Assembly (NCBI GenBank): GCA_009784145.1
Contig: WRCI01000043.1
Location: 1-10,992, forward strand
Direction: 5' to 3'
DNA from: Methanobrevibacter sp.
Lineage (GTDB): Archaea > Methanobacteriota > Methanobacteria > Methanobacteriales > Methanobacteriaceae
Length of the DNA stretch: 10,992 nucleotides
The notes under the pieces are model-generated. The model was not told where the DNA came from. It searched no databases and saw only the letters and a list, made by a program, of their open reading frames with translations. Shown here in pieces: positions 6,912 to 10,992 of the stretch (its first letter is position 1; each line of letters starts with the position of its first letter). The position numbers were made by a program, and so were the translations under genes.

Positions 6912-7470
6912 AATTTTACCTCCATCACTACGAATAAATAATCATTATTTGACTTTAGATATTAAATCTGAAGTTAAACTAAATAAAGAAGAGCTAGTTT
7001 CAGCTATTTGGTATGCTTGTATTCGTTTATATGGTGAAACTGAAACAAGTGCATTTAATTTATGGTTAATGAGATTTTATGATATTGATGATATTATTGA
7101 TATGCATAGTGAAAATGATATAGAGAATATAGATAATATTGATGATATTATTGATATGCATAGTGAAAATGATATAGGGAATATGGATAATATTGATGAT
7201 ATTATTGATATGCATAGTGAAAATGATATAGAAGATAATATTGGTATGAATAGTGAAAATATTAAGGATAGATATGATAAAAATTTTCAAAATATTGATG
7301 ATTTAGGTTATTACTACTTTAAAGCTATTCTTCGTTGCCAAAGAGGATATGAAGATAAAATTCGAGGAAGTTTAGCAATGTTATATAAGTATAATAATAA
7401 AAAAATAGCTATTATTACTGTAGGAATTTCTGGAACAATAGTTTCATCAATGGAAAACTTTATTAACTAA
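6901..7470 (+). CDS. rnp2: RNase P protein component 2 (Pop5 homologue) with acidic repeat insert
   Basis: This is the partner of Rpp30 in archaeal RNase P; Pop5 has an RRM-like fold. The N-terminal MKLKILPPSLRINNHYLTLD, the LVSAIWYACIRLYGE segment and NLWLMRFYD are followed, after an insert, by YYYFKAILRCQRGYEDKIRGSLAMLY (YYYFKAILRCQRGY at residues 137-150) and IAIITVGISGTIVSS (169-183), all typical Pop5 elements in order. The usual length is about 120-130 residues. This product has 189, because residues about 61-134 are an Asp/Asn/Ile-rich insert of three 18-residue tandem repeats (IDDIIDMHSENDIENIDN) plus a decayed fourth. Removing it leaves a normal 116-residue protein. The insert lies between two core strands and is probably a surface loop. 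Five G at 6887-6891 act as ribosome binding site, 9 bases before the ATG. The frame is intact, so function is likely retained. Confidence 0.9.
   Translation: MKLKILPPSLRINNHYLTLDIKSEVKLNKEELVSAIWYACIRLYGETETSAFNLWLMRFYDIDDIIDMHSENDIENIDNIDDIIDMHSENDIGNMDNIDDIIDMHSENDIEDNIGMNSENIKDRYDKNFQNIDDLGYYYFKAILRCQRGYEDKIRGSLAMLYKYNNKKIAIITVGISGTIVSSMENFIN
7084..7260 (+). repeat. 54-bp in-frame tandem repeat inside rnp2
   Basis: Copies begin at 7084, 7138 and 7192. Copies 1 and 2 match over the full 54 bp except for a few changes (GAGAATATAG against GGGAATATGG). Copy 3 is identical to copy 1 for the first 40 bases and then diverges. A partial, mutated fourth copy follows (ATTGGTATGAATAGTGAAAA near 7240). 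The period is a multiple of three and copies are codon-aligned, so expansion keeps the reading frame. The near identity indicates recent duplication. Confidence 0.92.
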
Positions 7471-7497
7471 GTTGAAGATATTTATTAAAGGATAAAC

Positions 7498-7560
7498 AAA
7501 TAAGAAAAAAATACCTATCACTAAATCATGGAGGTTTAGCTTATTTTTATTTGGTTTTTT
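7498..7560 (+). terminator. Two-stem structure and T-tract after rnp2
   Basis: An inner stem CTAAA (7521-7525) / TTTAG (7535-7539) encloses the purine-rich loop TCATGGAGG. An outer stem AAATAAG (7498-7504) / CTTATTT (7540-7546) abuts it, and TTATTTGGTTTTTT follows. This is the most structured and least A/T-only part of the spacer, so termination of the RNase P operon is the likely role. A small RNA or attenuator is an alternative, given the ribosome-binding-site-like GGAGG in the loop. Confidence 0.45.
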
Positions 7561-7734
7561 AATAATAAGTTAAGAATTTATTAAATATTATTTAAAACTT
7601 TTTAAATCTTATTATTTCTTATTAATATTCAATCATGTTTGTCTGAATATTTTATAAATTAAATTCATACTTAATAATAAATTCTTATAGTTGTTATTTA
7701 GTATTTACAGCTTTAATTATTGATTATATATTTC

Positions 7735-7812
7735 ATTATATAATATTTTAAAATAAAAATTATATAATATTTTAAAATAAATTATATAATTATCATAGTA
7801 TTTTAAAATAAA
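7735..7812 (+). repeat. Short A/T tandem repeat, about 22-24 bp period, three copies
   Basis: ATTATATAATATTTTAAAAT begins at 7735 and 7759. A third, interrupted copy begins at 7781 with an 8-9 base insertion before TATTTTAAAATAAA. Low complexity makes exact borders uncertain. Confidence 0.55.
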
Positions 7813-7977
7813 ATTTTATATATTTATTAAATTAAAATATCTATATTTATTATAAAATTATATATAAATTTTATAAATTAATAAAATAATAAAAACTTAT
7901 TATTATATTATAAAAATAAATAATAATATAACTATTATAAAATTATATATTATGATTATAAAATTATATATAAAAAT

Positions 7978-8053
7978 TATATTTAATTTATAAAAAAATA
8001 TATTTAATTTACAAGAAATTATATTTAATTTATAAAAAATTATATTTATAAAA
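7978..8053 (+). repeat. 21-bp tandem repeat directly upstream of psmA
   Basis: TATATTTAATTTA recurs at exactly 21-bp steps (7978, 7999, 8020). A partial copy TATATTTATAAAA at 8041 is the copy in which the psmA TATA box lies. The period equals two helical turns. It may have arisen by duplication of the promoter element. Confidence 0.65.
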
Positions 8054-8085
8054 TAACATTAATTACACAACAAAGAACAAGAGGT
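8044..8085 (+). promoter_or_regulatory. psmA promoter and ribosome binding site
   Basis: ATTTATAAAA (8044-8053) is a TATA-like element with expected initiation near 8072-8078. GAGGT (8081-8085) is a strong anti-16S match 8 bases before ATG 8094. The leader would be very short. A dedicated promoter would uncouple psmA from the RNase P genes. Confidence 0.55.
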
Positions 8086-8093
8086 AATAAATT

Positions 8094-8861
8094 ATGCAAC
8101 CTTTACAAAATGCAGGATATGATAGGGCAATTACTGTCTTCAGCCCAGATGGAAGACTTTTTCAAGTAGAATATGCAAGAGAAGCAGTAAAAAGAGGTAC
8201 AACTTCTTTAGGTGTAAAGTCAAAAGAAGGAATAGTTCTTTTAGTAGATAAAAGGACTACAAGTGAACTTGTGGAACCTAAGTCAATTGAAAAGATTTTT
8301 CAAATAGATGATCACATAGGTGCTGCTACTTCAGGACTTGTAGCAGATGCAAGAGCATTAATTGAAAGAGCAAGAATAGAATCTCAAATTAATAAAATCA
8401 CTTATAATGAACCAATTAGAGTAGATGCTTTAGCTAAAAGAATCTGTGATATGAAACAACTTTATACACAAAATGGTGGAGTTCGCCCATTTGGTTCTGC
8501 ACTTTTAATTGGTGGAGTTACTAAAAATGGTTGTAAACTTTTTGAAACTGATCCTAGTGGGGCTTTAATTGAATATAAAGCTGCAGCTATAGGTTCTGGA
8601 AGAGCCGTAGCTATGGAAGTATTTGAAAAAAATTATAAGGAAGATTTAACTTTAAATGAAGCTATTGATTTAGCTCTTGATGCAGTTTATGAAGCTACTG
8701 AAGGCAAAACCACTACTGAAAGTGTTGAAATAGCTGTCATAGATTTTAATGATAAAAAATATAGAAAAATTTCTGATGAAGAAGTAGCTAAACATGTTGA
8801 GGTACTTCTTGATAGAAATGCTAATAAAGAAGATAATGAAGAAATAGAAAGCGAAGAATAA
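8094..8861 (+). CDS. psmA: 20S proteasome subunit alpha
   Basis: This is the alpha subunit of the archaeal 20S proteasome. Seven copies form each outer ring, which gates entry of unfolded substrates delivered by PAN or Cdc48-type ATPases to the beta-ring active sites. The alpha signature GYDRAITVFSPDGRLFQVEY spans residues 8-27, including the YDR gate motif (9-11). It is followed by AREAVKRGTTSLGVK. The IEKI lysine (residue 67) lies where the ATPase C-terminal tails dock in characterised archaeal alpha rings. RPFGSALLIGG and the DPSG...YKAAAIGSGR segment are also typical. The 255-residue length is normal, with an acidic C-terminal tail (NKEDNEEIESEE). There is no N-terminal propeptide or catalytic Thr, as expected for alpha. 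The start is fixed by conservation and the GAGGT site. The beta subunit is not in this window. Confidence 0.97.
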   Translation: MQPLQNAGYDRAITVFSPDGRLFQVEYAREAVKRGTTSLGVKSKEGIVLLVDKRTTSELVEPKSIEKIFQIDDHIGAATSGLVADARALIERARIESQINKITYNEPIRVDALAKRICDMKQLYTQNGGVRPFGSALLIGGVTKNGCKLFETDPSGALIEYKAAAIGSGRAVAMEVFEKNYKEDLTLNEAIDLALDAVYEATEGKTTTESVEIAVIDFNDKKYRKISDEEVAKHVEVLLDRNANKEDNEEIESEE

Positions 8862-8898
8862 TTTTATTTTTAGGTTTCTTTAAAAAGGCAATGTTCAC

Positions 8899-8925
8899 TT
8901 TTTTCATTTCTTTTTTCTTTATTTA
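8899..8925 (+). terminator. T-rich tract after psmA
   Basis: T6, T3 and T6 runs separated by single CA or C bases follow the psmA stop by about 40 bases. No convincing stem precedes them. This is plausible oligo-T termination, supported by the separate promoter-like element in front of the next gene. Confidence 0.4.
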
Positions 8926-8972
8926 GTTTAATTTAGTTTAATTTCTTTATTTTTATTTATTATTCAATAAAT

Positions 8973-8996
8973 ATTCAAATGAATGTTTTATAAAAG
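8973..8996 (+). promoter_or_regulatory. ATTCA-AA-TGAAT dyad next to a TATA-like element
   Basis: ATTCAAATGAAT (8973-8984) is an inverted repeat with a 2-base spacer, extended by AAT/GTT with one mismatch. GTTTTATAAAAG, which resembles a TATA box, follows at 8985-8996. This looks like a promoter with an operator, but it is about 210 bases from the sbds start. Its use is uncertain. Confidence 0.3.
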
Positions 8997-9026
8997 ATAA
9001 AAATTATAAATAAATGATTTTATAAA

Positions 9027-9106
9027 TAATTTAGTATTTATAACTAAAATATTATATAACTAATGAGTTTATAAGTAATTTAGTATTTATAACTAATGAG
9101 TTTATA
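9027..9106 (+). repeat. Diverged direct repeats with AACTAATGAGTTTATA
   Basis: AACTAATGAGTTTATA occurs at 9058-9073 and 9091-9106, 33 bp apart. TAATTTAGTATTTATAACTA occurs at 9027 and 9076. These older units share the TTAGTATTTATA core with the fresh 18-bp repeat just downstream, which suggests repeated duplication of one ancestral element. Confidence 0.6.
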
Positions 9107-9113
9107 AAAATAA

Positions 9114-9167
9114 ATTAGTATTTATAGATAAATTAGTATTTATAGATAAATTAGTATTTATAGATAA
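9114..9167 (+). repeat. Perfect 18-bp tandem repeat, three copies, upstream of sbds
   Basis: ATTAGTATTTATAGATAA occurs three times without a mismatch at 9114, 9132 and 9150. A fourth copy starts (ATTA) and breaks off. The array ends 35 bp before the SBDS start codon. Confidence 0.88.
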
Positions 9168-9175
9168 ATTAAAGA

Positions 9176-9198
9176 ATTATAAAATAAATTAAGAGTGA
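9176..9198 (+). promoter_or_regulatory. sbds promoter-like element and weak ribosome binding site
   Basis: TTATAAAATA (about 9178-9187) is TATA-like but lies only about 20 bases before ATG 9203, so it would give a leaderless transcript starting at or just after the ATG. AAGAGTGA (9191-9198) is a weak Shine-Dalgarno match at usual spacing. The two readings compete: if the ribosome site is used, the promoter must lie further upstream, perhaps in the repeats or at 8985. Confidence 0.35.
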
Positions 9199-9202
9199 AA
9201 AC

Positions 9203-9904
9203 ATGGTTAATATTGATGAAGCTATTATAGCTAGATTAGAATCTCATGGAGAAAAATTTGAGATTTTAGTTGATGCTGATTTAGCAGCAGATTTTAAAAA
9301 TCCTGAAAAGGATAATGTTAGTATTGAAGATGTTTTAGCTGTTGAAGATATTTTTAAAGATTCTAAAAAAGGAGATAAATCTTCTGATGAAGCTATGGAG
9401 AAAGTCTTTGAAACTACTGATGTTTTAGAGGTTGCAACAGAAATTATCAATAAAGGACACATTCAACTTACGGCTCAACAAAAACGAGATATGCAGGAAG
9501 AAAAGAGATTAATGGTTATTAATAAAATAGCTAGAGAATCTATTAATCCTCAAAATGGTTTACCTCATCCTGTAGCTAGAATTGAAAATGCAATGGAAGA
9601 AACTAAAATTAAAATAGATCCATTTAAATCTGTTGATGAACAAGTTAAAGCTGTTTTAAAAGCTATTAAAGTTAAAATCCCAATTAGATTTGAAAAAGTT
9701 AGAATAGCTGTGAGGTTACCTGGTTCAGTTGCTGGAAATGCTTATTCAGACATATCTAAGTTTGGAAGTATAGCTAATGAAGAATGGCAACAAGACGGAT
9801 CTTGGATAGCTATTGTAGAAATTCCAGGTGGACTTCAAGAAAGATTTAACTTAAAAATGAATGAAATATCTGGTGGAGAAGCTGAAACTAAAGTCATTAA
9901 ATAA
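9203..9904 (+). CDS. Ribosome maturation protein SBDS homologue
   Basis: This is the archaeal relative of the Shwachman-Bodian-Diamond protein. In eukaryotes it helps release eIF6 from the 60S subunit with an elongation-factor-like GTPase; a 50S maturation role is inferred for archaea. At 233 residues it has normal family length. The N-terminal FYSH-like domain spans residues about 1-88 ([51 protein letters not shown]). The central helical domain spans about 89-160 ([32 protein letters not shown], of which NPQNGLPHP is most diagnostic). The C-terminal ferredoxin-like domain has [16 protein letters not shown] and [20 protein letters not shown]. It lies between psmA and rrp4, as in other archaeal exosome clusters. 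There is no clear terminator before rrp4, so cotranscription is likely. Confidence 0.96.
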   Translation: MVNIDEAIIARLESHGEKFEILVDADLAADFKNPEKDNVSIEDVLAVEDIFKDSKKGDKSSDEAMEKVFETTDVLEVATEIINKGHIQLTAQQKRDMQEEKRLMVINKIARESINPQNGLPHPVARIENAMEETKIKIDPFKSVDEQVKAVLKAIKVKIPIRFEKVRIAVRLPGSVAGNAYSDISKFGSIANEEWQQDGSWIAIVEIPGGLQERFNLKMNEISGGEAETKVIK

Positions 9905-9948
9905 TTTATAGGATTTAATAAAATAATTATTTATTTACTTATAATAAT

Positions 9949-9998
9949 ATTAAAATATAATCCAATTTAAATTATTAAAATATAATCCAATTTAAATT
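9949..9998 (+). repeat. Perfect 25-bp tandem duplication between sbds and rrp4
   Basis: Two identical 25-bp units occupy 9949-9973 and 9974-9998. Each contains AAAATATAATCCAATTTAAA. The unit includes a TATA-like AAAATATAAT. The first could start transcription near 9980 and the second near 10005, shortly before rrp4. Confidence 0.9.
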
Positions 9999-10048
9999 AT
10001 TGTAATTTTCATAAAGTAATGTATTACCCTAATGGGGGCATAATGTAA

Positions 10049-10992
10049 ATGATACATGTAGAAGATAAAGAATTAGTTGTTCCAGGACAAATATTAGCAG
10101 AAGAGGGCTTTTATTCTGGAAGAGGGACTTTTAAAGATGGAAAATCTGTTTGTTCGTCTTTAATGGGTTTAGTTTCCCTTAGGAACAAAAAAATTAGTGT
10201 AATTCCTCTTAAAAGTAAGTATGTTCCAAAAAGAGGAGATGTAGTTATTGGAAAAATCGATGATGTACGATTTTCTATGTGGGGAGTAAATGTTAATTCT
10301 CCTTATTCTGGTATATTACCTGCATCTGAAGTTTTTGGAAGAGAAAAAAGAGAACTGAAAAGAGTTTTTGACGTTGGAGATGTTCTCTTTTTGAGAGTTG
10401 TAGATGTAGATGAAGTCAAAAAAGTCAAATTAGGATTAAAAGGACGAGGAATGGGTAAATTTAGAGGAGGACTTCTTGTTGACATTACTCCGACTAAAGT
10501 TCCAAGATTAATAGGTAAAAAAGGTTCTATGATTAACATGATTAAAGACAAAACAAAATGTAAAATTGTTGTTGGTCAAAATGGACTTGTTTGGGTTAAA
10601 GGTGATAAAAAAATGGAACAAATCACCAGGAATATTATTAATCTAATTGAGGCTGAAGCTCATACTTCTGGACTTACTGATAGGATACGAGATAAATTGT
10701 ATCTTTTAGTAGATGGAGAAATACCTAAAAAAGAGGACGAGTTTGAGATTACAGCTGAAGACATAGATGAAATTACTAATAGTAGTGATTCATCAGTTTC
10801 TGATTTTAATCTTTCATCTGAAAAAGGGGCTAATGATGTTGAAGAGGATATATTAGCAAAACCAAAACTTGAAAATATAACTGAAGGAGTTGAACCTGAA
10901 AAAACAGATAAAGATACTTTAAATCTTGATGATGATAGTTTAAGTACTGATGATAGTTTGAATTCTGATGATGATAGTTTAAGTACTGATGA
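10049..10992 (+). CDS. rrp4: Exosome complex RNA-binding subunit Rrp4, 3' end beyond window
   Basis: Rrp4 forms part of the RNA-binding cap on the Rrp41/Rrp42 hexamer of the archaeal exosome, which degrades and tails RNA 3' to 5'. The window shows 314 codons with no stop. An N-terminal domain (about 1-60) begins [18 protein letters not shown] and contains the GRGTF turn. An S1 domain (about 61-132) runs from [13 protein letters not shown] to [13 protein letters not shown] domain (about 145-208) carries [13 protein letters not shown], whose GKKG at 156-159 is the GxxG loop. From about residue 225 an acidic Ser/Asp-rich tail follows and ends in tandem repeats. The tail has already taken the protein to or beyond the usual family length. 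Start ATG 10049 follows GGGGG (10034-10038); an ATG at 10043 is followed at once by TAA. The next gene is expected to be rrp41. Confidence 0.95.
   Translation, partial: MIHVEDKELVVPGQILAEEGFYSGRGTFKDGKSVCSSLMGLVSLRNKKISVIPLKSKYVPKRGDVVIGKIDDVRFSMWGVNVNSPYSGILPASEVFGREKRELKRVFDVGDVLFLRVVDVDEVKKVKLGLKGRGMGKFRGGLLVDITPTKVPRLIGKKGSMINMIKDKTKCKIVVGQNGLVWVKGDKKMEQITRNIINLIEAEAHTSGLTDRIRDKLYLLVDGEIPKKEDEFEITAEDIDEITNSSDSSVSDFNLSSEKGANDVEEDILAKPKLENITEGVEPEKTDKDTLNLDDDSLSTDDSLNSDDDSLSTD
10928..10992 (+). repeat. 39-bp in-frame tandem repeat in the rrp4 C-terminal tail
   Basis: The unit at 10928-10966 is followed by an identical copy that reaches the window end after 26 of 39 bases. It encodes [13 protein letters not shown]. 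Inside it, GATGATAGTTT recurs, so the unit itself arose from shorter duplications. The period keeps the frame. The number of copies beyond the window is unknown. Confidence 0.85.

Larger units (their letters stand above)
7471..8093. other. 623-bp AT-rich intergenic region between rnp2 and psmA
   Basis: No gene, tRNA or transposon remnant was found. The first 90 bases hold a candidate terminator structure. AATAATAAG (7561-7569) and CTTATTATT (7608-7616) form a further inverted repeat of uncertain meaning. The rest is nearly pure A/T with two families of short tandem repeats, ending at the psmA promoter. Confidence 0.7.
8862..9202. other. 341-bp AT-rich intergenic region between psmA and sbds
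   Basis: No gene was found. It begins with a T-rich terminator-like tract and a doubled TTTAGTTTAA element. A small dyad with an adjacent TATA-like element follows, then two families of tandem repeats that run up to the SBDS promoter. Confidence 0.7.

Noticed and set aside
7084..7260. CRISPR array or other spaced repeat in rnp2
   Set aside because: Copies are directly adjacent with no unique spacers, codon-aligned and within an intact coding frame, so it is a coding tandem repeat.
7066..7290. Minus-strand ORF rich in Ile, Asn and HINNIINI repeats
   Set aside because: It is the complement of the 54-bp repeat inside rnp2; its repetition comes only from that array, and there is no ribosome binding site or recognisable domain.
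10303..10551. Minus-strand 82-residue ORF
   Set aside because: It lies entirely opposite the S1 and KH region of rrp4, has a composition typical of an antisense shadow and lacks a start signal.

Overview
The window is chromosomal DNA from a very AT-rich archaeon, most likely a member of Methanobacteriales (Methanobrevibacter or a close relative such as Methanosphaera). Two things support this. First, it carries the archaeal information-processing and protein-quality set: ribosomal protein L15e, the RNase P proteins Rpp30 and Pop5, the 20S proteasome alpha subunit, SBDS and the exosome subunit Rrp4. Second, it carries two large secreted adhesin-like proteins with beta-helix and CARDB-type modules, a kind of gene that is expanded in gut and host-associated Methanobacteriales. 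The genus is inferred, not shown.

Layout, all genes on the + strand. Bases 1-464 hold the 3' part of rpl15e, which ends in a clear hairpin plus T-tract. Bases 465-5642 form an accessory block with two secreted proteins: a 502-residue Ig-like/CARDB protein (742-2250) and a 782-residue beta-helix protein with 21 GGAIYN-type repeats (2911-5259). Both end in the same kind of basic C-terminal module, and both have elaborate upstream DNA: a duplicated TGTCAAAAACTGAT box before the first and 2.8 copies of a 59-bp TATA-bearing repeat before the second. Bases 5643-7470 hold a probable operon of a PF01877-type RNA-binding protein, rnp3 (Rpp30) and rnp2 (Pop5); rnp3 and rnp2 overlap by 11 bases. Then come psmA (8094-8861), sbds (9203-9904) and rrp4 (10049 to beyond the window end).

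The order L15e - RNA-binding protein - rnp3 - rnp2 - psmA - SBDS - rrp4 is the archaeal exosome/proteasome/RNase P supercluster known from comparative genomics. Here it is interrupted by the adhesin pair and stretched by AT-rich spacers of 341-623 bp, most with their own TATA-like elements. Transcription is therefore probably split into several units.

The most unusual property is the density of short, nearly perfect tandem duplications. They lie in spacers (59, 25, 24-26, 22-24, 21 and 18 bp periods) and inside two housekeeping genes: a 54-bp unit that gives rnp2 an acidic insert of about 73 residues, and a 39-bp unit in the acidic tail of rrp4. I found no tRNA, rRNA, CRISPR array, insertion sequence or convincing minus-strand gene.
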